This document shows positions 8,419-18,288 of a stretch of DNA of 64,000 nt, one piece after another. Below the pieces are notes generated by a model that searched no databases, was not told the DNA's origin, and saw nothing but the letters and a program-made list of their open reading frames with translations. Made by a program: the position numbers and the translations under genes. This stretch comes from Reichenbachiella sp. 5M10 (lineage in GTDB: Bacteria; Bacteroidota; Bacteroidia; Cytophagales; Cyclobacteriaceae), in contig NZ_MDGR01000007.1 in NCBI RefSeq assembly GCF_002742335.1, positions 2,546,501-2,610,500 on the forward strand, written 5' to 3'. Positions within the stretch are counted from its first letter, which is position 1; every line of letters begins with the position of its first letter.

Positions 8419-11055
8419 TCATTGTATCTTCACTGTTTTGGTCAATACTTGCGTACTCTGCGCATCTGCGACTCCCTCAAACCCAGGTTGTTTCCCTCCT
8501 ACATTCACTTCGATATCTCCTGGCTCTATGAGCACTTGTCCGTCCTGGGTGATCTGTGCGTATTGCTCTGGTTTCACAACGAGTTGTACCTCTTTGCTCT
8601 CCCCAGGTGCCAAAGACACGCGTTCAAACCCGACGAGCGAACGTACAGCGGCTTGAGCGTTTTGTTTGCGGTGTGACACGTAGAGTTGCACCACTTCATC
8701 GCCAACCCGCTCCCCTGTATTGGTCACCTGGACAGAAACGGTCATGGGCTCACCAGCAGTCGTCTCACTGACCACAAAATCATCGTAGGCAAAACGGGTA
8801 TAACTTAGCCCGTGACCGAAAGGAAACAAGGGGGTACCGGTAAAGTACTTGTAGGTCCTATTGGTCATGTCGTAGGTTTGAAAATCAGGCAGGTCACTGG
8901 TAGACTGATAAAATGTCACAGGCAGTTTGCCCCCAGGGTTGTAGTCCCCGAAAAGCACATCTGCAATGGCTTCTCCACCAAACTCACCAGGGTACCACGC
9001 TTCGAGGATAGCGGGCACGTGCTCAGCAGCAAAGTTCACTGCCAAGGCACTCCCGTTCATCAAAACTACTACCGTCGGCTTGCCGAGTTGATAGATTTTT
9101 TTCAAGAGTTCGCGCTGTGACGAAGGCAGAGTAATCTCTGAACGGTCCCCCGAATCAAAGCCTTCCAATACGACAGGCATTTCTTCCCCTTCGATATCTG
9201 GTGTCAAGCCGAGACACATCACCACGACGTCCGCTTGCTTGGCTGCTGCTACTGCAGGAGTCAAGAGGTCTTCGTCCAATTTGGCCCAGAGCAACTGTGC
9301 CTGTGGGTCCGTATGGAAATTGTAGTACTCAATTTTGATATCCACTGGCTCGCCTGCGCGAAGTACTACATCATGATAGTTCATCAATGGCTGGTGGTCG
9401 TCGTTGAAATCGATGTGTTTCTCTCCGTCGAGGTATACCTTACCGTTGTTGCAAGCCCTAAATCCAATGCGGTAGGTACCGGACTCTTTCACCACCAATT
9501 GCCCCGTCCATCGTACGGTAAAAGTATCCGAAACCATATCAGCAATAGGCCTCTCCGTCAACCACACAAAATCCACCACTTCATCCAGACGAGAGACGCT
9601 CGCCTCTCCTGCCCATTCAGCGTTGGGATAGTATTCTCCTTGCAGTCCGGCTTGTCCATCAGAGAGCAAATACTCGGATGGGATAGGCGTCAATAGAGGC
9701 CATCCTTCTGCGACATCTGATCCTTTGGCATACAACACCTTTGCGTTGGGTAGCTTTGCCTTGATAGCCGTCAATGGGGTAATCTGGTTGTGCGGTGTCC
9801 CGTGGTAGTTGCCTAGCAAGGACTGCTTGTCGTGGGCATTGGGACCAATCACTGCTACAGTGGACACTTCCTTGCTCAGCGGCAAGAGGTTTCCTTCATT
9901 TTTGAGTAGAACCATGGATTCACGAGCAGCCTTTCTGGATAGTTCGTGATGCTTTTCGCTTGCTACGACACTGTATGGAATTTGGGAATATGGTACAATA
10001 CTCTCGTCATCAAACATCCCCAACTTGAACCTAGCCTCCATCAAGCGCACCAAGGCTTGATCTACTGCTTGCTCCTCGACCAACTGCTTGAGTACCGCCT
10101 CACTCAAGTTCGGATCATAAGTATCTCCACAGTTGAGGTCCGTACCCGTTTTGACAGCCAAGGCAGAGGCCTCCTCTGGAGAATCGGACACTCCGTGTCT
10201 ATTGGGCATATAGAAGTCATTGATAGCCCAGCAATCCGACACGACATAGCCGTCAAATCCCCATTCGTTTCTTAAAATATTGGTCAGCAAAAGATTGCTA
10301 CCACAACATGCCTCGTCGCGGTACCGGTTGTAAGCACACATCACCGATTGGACATTGGCCTCCTTGATCGCTGCACGAAATGCCGGCAAGTAGGTTTCTT
10401 TCAAATCTTTGTCTGAAGTCTGATAGTTGTCCTCATGACGAGTCTTCTCCGGCCCACTGTGTACCGCGAAGTGCTTCGCCGTAGCGACTACTTTCAGGTA
10501 CTTGGGATCATCGCCTTGGAGACCTTTGATAAAGTTGACACCCATACGGCTCGTCAAATAAGGATCCTCCCCATAGGTCTCCTGTCCTCTACCCCACCGT
10601 GGGTCACGGAAGATATTGATGTTGGGAGTCCAGAAAGTGAGCCCTTGGTAGATTCCTCTTTTGTTTTCACTGACGAACTTGTGGTGCTTGGCTCTGGCCT
10701 CATCGGAAATGACAGTTGCCACCTCAAACATCAGGTCTTGGTCCCACGTAGAGCCCATCCCAATCGCCTGTGGAAACACCGTGGACTCACCCGCTCTGCC
10801 TACTCCGTGTAGACACTCGTTCCACCAGTTGTATCTCGGGATACCCAAGCGCGGAATGGGCGGAGCATCGTACCTCATTTGAGATACTTTTTCAGAGAGC
10901 GTCATTTGCTCTACCATTTTCACCGCCCGAGTGTGGGCGTCCAATTCGGGGTTCATAAACTCAAATTCATACTGCGTCTTTTGTCCACACATGGACATCC
11001 CTACGACAATCGCTATCAGTACTACTCCTCTTACCAAGCACATTTTGCTATTCAT
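8419..11055 (-). CDS. GH3 beta-glycosidase lipoprotein with PA14 insert
   Basis: The 878-residue enzyme starts with a lipoprotein signal (VVGMSMCGQ, cysteine near residue 24). The GH3 N-terminal TIM barrel covers about 35-370, with KHFAVHSGPEKTRHED and the nucleophile loop YVVSDCWAIND. A PA14 domain (GLQGEYYPNAEW to AQLLWAKL, about 465-605) is inserted in the alpha/beta sandwich domain, and a fibronectin-III-like domain closes the protein. GH3 enzymes cleave terminal beta-linked glucose, xylose or similar sugars with retention. The VSDCWAI form is frequent in beta-glucosidase/xylosidase-type members, but the exact sugar cannot be read. It sits upstream of SusC/SusD and next to the hybrid sensor. 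Confidence 0.93.
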   Translation of the reverse strand: MNSKMCLVRGVVLIAIVVGMSMCGQKTQYEFEFMNPELDAHTRAVKMVEQMTLSEKVSQMRYDAPPIPRLGIPRYNWWNECLHGVGRAGESTVFPQAIGMGSTWDQDLMFEVATVISDEARAKHHKFVSENKRGIYQGLTFWTPNINIFRDPRWGRGQETYGEDPYLTSRMGVNFIKGLQGDDPKYLKVVATAKHFAVHSGPEKTRHEDNYQTSDKDLKETYLPAFRAAIKEANVQSVMCAYNRYRDEACCGSNLLLTNILRNEWGFDGYVVSDCWAINDFYMPNRHGVSDSPEEASALAVKTGTDLNCGDTYDPNLSEAVLKQLVEEQAVDQALVRLMEARFKLGMFDDESIVPYSQIPYSVVASEKHHELSRKAARESMVLLKNEGNLLPLSKEVSTVAVIGPNAHDKQSLLGNYHGTPHNQITPLTAIKAKLPNAKVLYAKGSDVAEGWPLLTPIPSEYLLSDGQAGLQGEYYPNAEWAGEASVSRLDEVVDFVWLTERPIADMVSDTFTVRWTGQLVVKESGTYRIGFRACNNGKVYLDGEKHIDFNDDHQPLMNYHDVVLRAGEPVDIKIEYYNFHTDPQAQLLWAKLDEDLLTPAVAAAKQADVVVMCLGLTPDIEGEEMPVVLEGFDSGDRSEITLPSSQRELLKKIYQLGKPTVVVLMNGSALAVNFAAEHVPAILEAWYPGEFGGEAIADVLFGDYNPGGKLPVTFYQSTSDLPDFQTYDMTNRTYKYFTGTPLFPFGHGLSYTRFAYDDFVVSETTAGEPMTVSVQVTNTGERVGDEVVQLYVSHRKQNAQAAVRSLVGFERVSLAPGESKEVQLVVKPEQYAQITQDGQVLIEPGDIEVNVGGKQPGFEGVADAQSTQVLTKTVKIQ

Positions 11056-11076
11056 ATATCTATTCTTAATGATTGA

Positions 11077-11199
11077 TTATAGAAATGAAATAAGAAGAAA
11101 CAGCAAAGCAACCAATGCTACGACCAATAGCCCATCCATCATCATTTGCTTCTTTTTTCCACTCATCATTCCCACTAGTTGTCTCCGATTATATTTCAT
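11077..11199 (-). CDS. Possible 40-residue single-pass membrane peptide
   Basis: An ATG at 11199 opens a 40-codon frame ending at 11077. The product starts MKYNRRQLVGMMSGKKKQ and continues into a long hydrophobic helix (LLVVALVALLFLLISFL), which would give one membrane span with a cytoplasmic basic N-terminus. It ends 21 bp before the GH3 gene on the same strand, so it could be a leader ORF or a tiny membrane protein of the same transcript. No homologue is known to me. Support is only the clean charge/hydrophobicity pattern. Confidence 0.4.
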   Translation of the reverse strand: MKYNRRQLVGMMSGKKKQMMMDGLLVVALVALLFLLISFL

Positions 11200-11483
11200 A
11201 AATCATAAGGCAATATGAAAAGAAGCCAAACCAAGCCTTGTCACAAATCGAGCATGCACCATCAATTTTGATGCGTATACACAGGTTTTATTGCTTCGTA
11301 CATCATTTGTTATACTCGATGCGACATCTGTGTCATTTCATCTACGAGTCGAATAGCTTTTGAAAAGTATGGACTAAACAATGAGGTACTACATGCACCC
11401 TATGGGTCAAAATTTCCCGAGAGATTCTCGGCGCATGATCGTCTTTGCCCGTATGTGGTAGATCAGATCTATACCCAATATCT
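11200..11483. promoter_or_regulatory. Divergent intergenic region
   Basis: About 280 bp without a convincing gene lies between the GH3 transcript (minus) and the Rossmann oxidoreductase (plus). It must hold both promoters. It is AT-rich, with CACAAAT and TGTGTCATT motifs. Related CACAAAT and TGACACAT motifs occur before the hybrid sensor gene (16380-16410), so a shared regulator site is possible but unproven. Confidence 0.3.
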
Positions 11484-12155
11484 ATGAAAGTAATCATCAC
11501 TGGTGCCACAGGAATGGTGGGCAAAGGAGTACTGCTCGAATGTCTGGATCACCCCGAAATCACCGCTGTCCTATCAGTTGCTAGGAGACCCCTCGACCTC
11601 CAACATGAAAAACTCACTGAGCTGATTCATGAGGACTTTTCAGACTTCCGCGCGATCGCTCAGCAAATCTCGGGCTATGACGCATGCTATGCCTGCATGG
11701 GGGTGAGTTCGGCGGGGATGAAGGAATCGGATTTCAAACGATATACCTACGACTATACCCTGGCATTGGCCCGAACACTTCACGCTTCCTCCCCTCACAT
11801 GACTTTCACCTACGTCTCGGGAGCAGGTACAGACTCTACCGAAAAAGGAAAAGTGATGTGGGCAAGAATAAAGGGGAAAACAGAAAATGACCTTTTAAAC
11901 TTGGGCTTTGGACAGGCTTACATGTTTCGCCCTGGCTTGATCGTACCCAAGCGCGGTGTAAAACCCAGTGGCAAGGTCTACAGCCTGCTGATCAACTGTC
12001 TTTCTTGGCTATTCCCTCTGCTCAGAAAACTCAACCCTGACTCGGTCGTTGATTCGACACAAGTCGGTCAAGCCATGATACAGGCGACCATACACGGCCA
12101 TTCACACACCATCATTCCCCCCAAGGATATTCAAATCCTCGCAAAGAAACTCTAA
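11484..12155 (+). CDS. NAD(P)-binding Rossmann-fold oxidoreductase/epimerase
   Basis: Starting at the internal ATG at 11484, the 223-residue product begins MKVIITGATGMVGKGVLLE, a textbook GxxGxxG dinucleotide-binding beta-alpha-beta turn of the extended/atypical SDR type. The frame stays open 13 codons further upstream, but the Rossmann strand starts exactly here, so I prefer this start. Later segments (CYACMGVSSAGM, FTYVSGAGTDST, FRPGLIVPKRGV) match the NAD(P)H-binding/NmrA-like family. Its substrate is unknown. It converges with the hybrid sensor gene, the stops being 8 bp apart, and no partner gene is evident. Confidence 0.8.
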   Translation: MKVIITGATGMVGKGVLLECLDHPEITAVLSVARRPLDLQHEKLTELIHEDFSDFRAIAQQISGYDACYACMGVSSAGMKESDFKRYTYDYTLALARTLHASSPHMTFTYVSGAGTDSTEKGKVMWARIKGKTENDLLNLGFGQAYMFRPGLIVPKRGVKPSGKVYSLLINCLSWLFPLLRKLNPDSVVDSTQVGQAMIQATIHGHSHTIIPPKDIQILAKKL

Positions 12156-12163
12156 AGCTGTAC

Positions 12164-15100
12164 TTACACTCTAGGTGTGTCTGTCGGCAAATGACCAAAG
12201 TGCTCCTTGAAACACTTGGTAAAATAGGAAGGAGAAGAAAACCCCACGGTATAGCTGACTTCTGAGATGTTGGTATTGCCTTTGGCGATGAGTTTGTGCG
12301 CCTGTTCCAAACGGACGTTTCGGGTAAATTCATTAACTGAATTGCCTGTCATGGCTTTGACCTTGCGGTACAGTTGGCTCCTGCTCAGGTTGAGTTCCTC
12401 TGCCAGTGCCTCGACACTGAGGTCTGTTTTGGAGAGGTTTTCGTGCACGTACTGCAGCAGCTTTTGGATGAAATCCTTGTCAAGCGAACTGGCGGTATTG
12501 ACCTCTTCGCTACTTGCCATCCCTTGAAAATACTTCTTGAATAGCTTCTCACGGCTCTGAATCAACTGTGCGAGCTGGCTCAGTACCAGGCGCATATCAA
12601 AGGGCTTGGTGATGTAAGCATCTGCTCCTTGATTGATACCCTCTAGCTGTTCGTCGATGCTGCTCTTGGCAGTCAGCATCACGACGGGTATGTGACTGGT
12701 ATTCAAGTTTTCTTTGATTTGGGCACATAGCTCCGTCCCTGTCCTCTCAGGCATGACCACATCAGTAATGATCACATCCGGGAGTTCTTTGCTCGCTATC
12801 TCCCAACCTTCGAGTCCATCTTTGGCTACCAAAACTTTGAAATCGATACTCAATTCATCCCTTAGGTACTTGCGGAGCTCAGTATTGTCCTCCACGACAA
12901 GCACCGTCTTCTTGACACGACCTGTAGATTCTACAGTCCGCTCTGGCCTATTTACGAGTTCTCGGGACGACAGTCCATCGACTACTTGGTCGACGGACTG
13001 TGCTTGCACCTTGTCTGTCTCCTCAAAATGCTCCTCTCCTAATCGGAAAAATATTTCGAAAGTCGTCCCCACACCCACTTGGCTCTCGACACGAATATCG
13101 CCTTTGTTGAGGAAGATGAAATCCTTGACTACTTCGAGCCCAATACCCGTTCCGCCAAAATAATCCTTATTCTTTTTGTTCACTTGATAGAAACGTTCGA
13201 AGATCTTGTCCAACTGGTCTGCATCCAGCCCAGGCCCTGTATCCTTGACCCGAATTCTAAAACTATCGAATACCTCCCCCCCCTCGTAGGTGTGCGACAG
13301 GAGAGTGGTCTCCACCGAAATACTCCCTCGCTGTGGAGTCACCTTAAAGGCATTAGAAAGCAAATTGAACATGATTTTCTCCAACATGCCTTTGTCAAGC
13401 CAAAGCCACTGGTCTGTCGGGTTGGTGACAACCTCTAAGTCGATCTGCTTGGAGATGGCTTCCTCTTGGAAATAACCGCATATCGATCGTATCGCCTCTT
13501 CAATCTCAAAATATTCCACTCGTACTGCCAGTTTGTTGAACTTCAACTTACGAAAATCCATCAGCTCGTCTATGAGACGCTTGAGACGGTCAGAGTTGCG
13601 GTACATGACGCTCAATTTGTCCTGTACCCGTGGCGGCAAAGTCAGCTGATCGTCTTGCAGTACGTCACGCAGGGGATTGATGATGAGCGTGAGCGGTGTC
13701 CTAAACTCGTGTGAGATATTCGTGAAAAACTGGATTTTCTTATCGTTCAGTTCCTCCTCCCGCTTTCTATTTTCTACTGCGGTGAGTACGGCTTGTTTGT
13801 CCCGCACACGGATCTGTACGACTTTGAAAAACAAGTACAACAACGACAAAAATGTCCCCAAATAAATCATAAAGGCCACTGTCGTTCTCCACCACGGAGG
13901 CAACACTGTGATCCGAAGTGTGCGAACCTCCTCACTCCACACTCCGTCGTTGTTGGCTGCTTTGACTTTGAAGACATACTCTCCACTTTTCAAACTGGTG
14001 TAAGTGGCGGTACGCTTGTTTCCCACATAGTTCCAGTCGGATTCCAGCCCTTCTAGATAAAAGGCATACTCGTTTTCTTCGGGACGCGTATAGTTGAGCC
14101 CCACAAACTGAATCGTGAAAACCGTCTGATCAGGAGTCAAAGTAATCTGATCCGTCTGTGAAATAACATGCGTCAAAATCTCATTGTCTTGGCCTGGAGA
14201 TACCAGCTCGTTGAACAAGCGAAGCTCGGTCAAGTACACTTTGGGCTTCACTGCATTGGTAATCAAATCCTTGGGATTGAAATAATCTATCCCTACATAG
14301 TTGCCAAATAATAACTGGCCTTGATCGTCTTTGTACGCTGCATTGAAATTGAAGGCATTGGACAACAGTCCATCGTGCACAGTGTATTGCTTGATTTCGT
14401 TGGTTTGCGGATCGATGGACGATAGTCCAGCCTGACCGCTGACCCAAATCACTCCTTGATCGTCCTCTAGTATCCCACTGATTGTCTCTTGAGACAGCCC
14501 GTTGGCTTGGCTGTACCACTTGAACTCACTACGCGCTCGATCGTACTTACACAACCCTCCACCATCTGTCCCAATCCACAAAAAACCCTTCGTATCCTCG
14601 TAGAGGGACAGAATATGATTGGTACTCGTATGATCGATCTCTGAGCGCTCTCTACTGAGTCGTACACAAGTCACCGCTACTCCACCTTGCGCCTTCTTCG
14701 TCAATTTGTACAACCCTCTCGTCGTACCTGCCCAGATACTGCTATCCTGACAGACCAAAATCTTGCGAACATCAGCATTGACGAGTTCTTGTGCGCTAAA
14801 GTCCTCCCCTAGATAGGTCTCAAACTCTTTGGTACTTGGGTCAAACGAAAGAATGCCATGACCGAAGGTGCCGATCCATAGTCTACCTTGTTGGTCTTGA
14901 TCGATACTGATGATACGAATCGCCTCTTCTTCCCCTTTGGCATTGAGCAAGTTGTAATGAACAAACTGCTCTCCTCCATGTGGCAGGTAAAACAAGCCTC
15001 CCTCCCAACTCCCTGCCCAGAGCTGCTGCTGGTCATCCATCAGTATCGCTTGGACGGCTTTATTTTTCATCCCCTTGATTCGTGGATTGGCCCCTAGTGT

Positions 15101-16309
15101 ATGCTCAAACATACCCGTGCGAGGGTCATAGATATCTACTCCTCCTCCATCCATACCGATCCAATATTTCCCCTGCTCATCCTCTACGATTCCTGTGACT
15201 GAGCCTACCTGTAGCGAATTGAGGTTATTGGCTTGGCTGAGTAGCTGATCGAACTTGTCGTAATTCGGATCATATACGCCCACAGCTTTGTCGTAGTAGC
15301 CCAACCAGATCCGCTCATCTCTATCGCGATAGAGCGCCCAGATCGAATTCGCTTTGATATGGCCTCCTTCGAATTTGTCGTAGTAAAAATCTTGAATTAC
15401 ACGCCCCAGTGGATCAATCACCCACAACCCGTCGTTTTCGGTACCGATCAGCATCGAACCATCCGTATCCTCGACCATGGACAAGATACGCTTGTTGGTA
15501 ATGGGTATTTTTTGGAGCTGCCAGGTTTCTCTCCCCTTGTTGCTCTCCAAATGCATACGATACACTCCATCGTATTGGGTCCCTACCCAAAGATCACCAC
15601 TGCTGTGCAAACAAAAGGATTCGACAGACAACTCCAGTCCAAAATATCGCTCTCCACCAAGAAACTCCGCCTCTATGAGTAGGTTGTTTTGTGTATCGTA
15701 CTCCAGTATCCCGTAGCTACTTGCCAAGTAGATCGTCCCGTCGGGCATGCGGACGATATCTCGGATAAATAAGGGGTCTACTCTTCTGTTCTGAATCGGG
15801 ATCACCTCGGTCTGCTTCGTGATGGGGTCATGCTTGAACAAACCGTAGTAGCCTGAAGTAAACAAGATCGAGTGGTCCGCCATCTCCTCTACCGTCAAAT
15901 ACGTCAAATTGCTCAGATCTTCTCCTTTGGATTGGATCGTCAAGCGCTCAAAAGAGTCCGTTTTTTTGTTGAAACGGCAGACCCCATTGTCGGTAGCGAC
16001 CCACATGGTACCCCGACTGTCATGGTATATACGGTAGATGACATTGCTATTGATGGAAGTAGAATCGTTCCATTTGAAATCATAGAGTACATAGTCCAGC
16101 CCATCGTAGCGATAGAGTCCTCCCCCAAAAGTCGAAATCCATATGAACCCTTCGGCATCTTGAGAAAAAGAAGTCACTGCACGCTTGGACATGCCTTCAT
16201 GGATGCTATTGAACACATACTTGTTTTGTTCGCCACCCGCCATCGCTTGCCCCCAAGCCAACAGCAGCACCAATACCCTCGCACACTTCCATATCCCATC
16301 TCTCACCAT
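12164..16309 (-). CDS. Hybrid two-component sensor/AraC regulator (HTCS)
   Basis: This 1381-residue protein joins all steps of a phosphorelay. A signal peptide is followed by a periplasmic double beta-propeller of Reg_prop repeats (WISTFGGGLYRYDG, WIGTFGHGILSF; about 30-690) and a Y_Y_Y domain (about 720-810). Next come one membrane helix, a HisKA domain with FFTNISHEFRTPLTLI (phospho-His), a HATPase domain (N box IMFNLLSNAF, G boxes DTGPGLD and GGTGIGLE), a receiver (ITDVVMPERTG, phospho-Asp) and a C-terminal AraC-type HTH. HTCS proteins sense oligosaccharides in the periplasm and activate linked PULs. Its neighbour, the GH3-SusC-SusD set on the same strand, is the likely target. It looks intact. 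Confidence 0.96.
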   Translation of the reverse strand: MVRDGIWKCARVLVLLLAWGQAMAGGEQNKYVFNSIHEGMSKRAVTSFSQDAEGFIWISTFGGGLYRYDGLDYVLYDFKWNDSTSINSNVIYRIYHDSRGTMWVATDNGVCRFNKKTDSFERLTIQSKGEDLSNLTYLTVEEMADHSILFTSGYYGLFKHDPITKQTEVIPIQNRRVDPLFIRDIVRMPDGTIYLASSYGILEYDTQNNLLIEAEFLGGERYFGLELSVESFCLHSSGDLWVGTQYDGVYRMHLESNKGRETWQLQKIPITNKRILSMVEDTDGSMLIGTENDGLWVIDPLGRVIQDFYYDKFEGGHIKANSIWALYRDRDERIWLGYYDKAVGVYDPNYDKFDQLLSQANNLNSLQVGSVTGIVEDEQGKYWIGMDGGGVDIYDPRTGMFEHTLGANPRIKGMKNKAVQAILMDDQQQLWAGSWEGGLFYLPHGGEQFVHYNLLNAKGEEEAIRIISIDQDQQGRLWIGTFGHGILSFDPSTKEFETYLGEDFSAQELVNADVRKILVCQDSSIWAGTTRGLYKLTKKAQGGVAVTCVRLSRERSEIDHTSTNHILSLYEDTKGFLWIGTDGGGLCKYDRARSEFKWYSQANGLSQETISGILEDDQGVIWVSGQAGLSSIDPQTNEIKQYTVHDGLLSNAFNFNAAYKDDQGQLLFGNYVGIDYFNPKDLITNAVKPKVYLTELRLFNELVSPGQDNEILTHVISQTDQITLTPDQTVFTIQFVGLNYTRPEENEYAFYLEGLESDWNYVGNKRTATYTSLKSGEYVFKVKAANNDGVWSEEVRTLRITVLPPWWRTTVAFMIYLGTFLSLLYLFFKVVQIRVRDKQAVLTAVENRKREEELNDKKIQFFTNISHEFRTPLTLIINPLRDVLQDDQLTLPPRVQDKLSVMYRNSDRLKRLIDELMDFRKLKFNKLAVRVEYFEIEEAIRSICGYFQEEAISKQIDLEVVTNPTDQWLWLDKGMLEKIMFNLLSNAFKVTPQRGSISVETTLLSHTYEGGEVFDSFRIRVKDTGPGLDADQLDKIFERFYQVNKKNKDYFGGTGIGLEVVKDFIFLNKGDIRVESQVGVGTTFEIFFRLGEEHFEETDKVQAQSVDQVVDGLSSRELVNRPERTVESTGRVKKTVLVVEDNTELRKYLRDELSIDFKVLVAKDGLEGWEIASKELPDVIITDVVMPERTGTELCAQIKENLNTSHIPVVMLTAKSSIDEQLEGINQGADAYITKPFDMRLVLSQLAQLIQSREKLFKKYFQGMASSEEVNTASSLDKDFIQKLLQYVHENLSKTDLSVEALAEELNLSRSQLYRKVKAMTGNSVNEFTRNVRLEQAHKLIAKGNTNISEVSYTVGFSSPSYFTKCFKEHFGHLPTDTPRV

Positions 16310-16453
16310 GCAGTTCGTCTTTTCAATTTTCGCCTACCCTAATATTAACTGCAATTGACGAAAAACCCAATACTATCCCTATCACAAATGCTGCATCCTA
16401 TGACACATATGTTGCAGCACCCACTTGGCGGCTTTTGCCACTTCCTCCCATGA

Positions 16454-18112
16454 TTGACGCATCTCACCGACAGGGGTTTGGCGATGTACAGCCATCCCCT
16501 ACAAGCCCGTCGAGCGAGATACCCCCTCATCGCTGTGTCGTTGCACGGATTTAGGGTAGATTTGCTCCAAACCCAAGGCTACATTTTGAGACTTCCAAAC
16601 ACATTCTTTCAGACATTTGGCGTATGCCTGCTCGGGCTCTTCGCTATGCTACCAGTCGTCAGCAAGAGTGAGTCATTGGACATCCTCAACCCCGTCTATC
16701 AATATGTCGACACGACAGGTACACTCACAGTCCAAGAGGCAGCCTCCCACTGGCACCATCAAGAATTCACCTTGGCACCCACAGACATCATCAACTGCGC
16801 CATCAAGGATTCGGTGATCTGGCTGGCGTTTGAGCGCTGCAGCACAGACATCCAGTATCTCAGTCCGGGTCATGAATCCATCGTATGGCGAGCCACCTTG
16901 TATGCTCTCGATAGCACAGGCGCCTATCTCCCAGTCCATCACTACGATCATCTCCAACCAGATACCCGAGTGCCAGGGTTGCCCTACCGGACGGTAGCCA
17001 TCCCTCTACCTGCTCATCAACAGGGCTCCTTCCTCCTGCGAATAGCCGCCAGACGTCACCGCAACTATATCCTAAAAACAGGCGATCTGACACAGATATC
17101 CAGCTACCTGCTGCACAAAGAAAGTATTCCGCTGCTCTTCATTGGCTTCATGCTTTGCATCTTCATCTACAACGTCTTTCTGCTCTTCTCTACCCGAGAC
17201 TTGATCTTCATTCCCTACTTGATTTACTTGTTGTTTGTGACCTATGCCGTGCCCTTTCACAATGGCTATGTCCTCTTCAGTGAGGAATGGATGTGGCAGG
17301 GAAACCCTTTCTACACCGTCTGGACGAGTGTCGGCTACCTAAGTGGGGGGTGGTTTGCCATCATCTACTTGGACCTCCCCAAAAATGCTCCTCGATTGCG
17401 CTACTGGATCATCCTACTCATGGCGGTGCTCGTCGTGATCGTACCGCTACTGGATGCCTCGGGCTGGCTACATGTCGGCATCATGGCGATGATTGTCTCG
17501 ACCTCCTCCCTGCTCTTCAACCTGAGTCTATGGTCCGCTGGAGTGTATGTCTGGATCAAAGGCGTGAGCCATGCGCACTACTACGTACTGGGCTGGCTCT
17601 TCGCTATCTCTGGCATGGTACTCTTCATCCTCTCGACCAACGGCATCATTCCTTACAACGATTTCGTGGAGGAGTCCTTCTACTATGGATTTGCCATCGA
17701 AGCGGTACTCTTTGCCTTCGCCATTGGCGATCGCATGAATGTGCTCAAAAAAGAAAAACGTGCGTTGGAAGTCGAATACCTGGATTACACCAAAGAACAA
17801 AACTGGTTGCTCGCCAAACAGTCCTTCATGAACTCCCACTTGCTCCGCGCCCCACTCTCCCGCATCATGGGTTTGCTCAACATCCTACAGTTCGCAAATA
17901 GCAGGGAAGAAAGCCAAGAATACCTCAAACACATCGAAAATTCTACCACAGAAATGGACTATGTCGCCAAACGTATGTCTGCCATGCTCGAGAAAGAAGG
18001 CTACCTTGAGAAGTACGAAGAGGAATTCAATGAGGTACGTGACAGCATCTATCACGATTTGGAAAAAGAGAAAAAACACACTCAATCAGAGGGGCCAGAC
18101 TCTCACAAGTGA
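16454..18112 (+). CDS. 7TMR-DISM sensor with HisKA-like domain, no ATPase
   Basis: The frame encodes up to 552 residues. A hydrophobic segment at about 48-68 looks like a signal anchor, so the real start may be later than 16454. A periplasmic 7TMR-DISM extracellular module (about 75-210) precedes seven hydrophobic helices (about 215-430). The cytoplasmic end has a coiled segment and a HisKA-like dimerisation helix with the phosphoacceptor histidine (NSHLLRAPLSRIMGLL), then stops about 80 residues later. No N, G1 or G2 ATP-binding boxes follow, so it cannot be a complete kinase alone. It may be phosphorylated by, or dimerise with, another kinase. It is divergent from the HTCS gene. Confidence 0.8.
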   Translation: MTHLTDRGLAMYSHPLQARRARYPLIAVSLHGFRVDLLQTQGYILRLPNTFFQTFGVCLLGLFAMLPVVSKSESLDILNPVYQYVDTTGTLTVQEAASHWHHQEFTLAPTDIINCAIKDSVIWLAFERCSTDIQYLSPGHESIVWRATLYALDSTGAYLPVHHYDHLQPDTRVPGLPYRTVAIPLPAHQQGSFLLRIAARRHRNYILKTGDLTQISSYLLHKESIPLLFIGFMLCIFIYNVFLLFSTRDLIFIPYLIYLLFVTYAVPFHNGYVLFSEEWMWQGNPFYTVWTSVGYLSGGWFAIIYLDLPKNAPRLRYWIILLMAVLVVIVPLLDASGWLHVGIMAMIVSTSSLLFNLSLWSAGVYVWIKGVSHAHYYVLGWLFAISGMVLFILSTNGIIPYNDFVEESFYYGFAIEAVLFAFAIGDRMNVLKKEKRALEVEYLDYTKEQNWLLAKQSFMNSHLLRAPLSRIMGLLNILQFANSREESQEYLKHIENSTTEMDYVAKRMSAMLEKEGYLEKYEEEFNEVRDSIYHDLEKEKKHTQSEGPDSHK

Positions 18113-18288
18113 CCCATGCTTTTGGATACTTGAAAGTGAAGATCACAAATAGGGTTGATCCTGAAGTATCCCTCCAATCAAAGGATATCCCAAAAAGTAT
18201 ATATCATTCGAAATTGTGTATAAGGAGTTAAAGTCCTTTCATACAGATCTTTGTATTGTTCTTGAATTACAACAAATCATAAGCAAAG

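Noticed and set aside
12150-12170. Terminator between convergent genes
   Set aside because: Only 8 bp separate the stop codons and no hairpin is visible; transcripts probably overlap.
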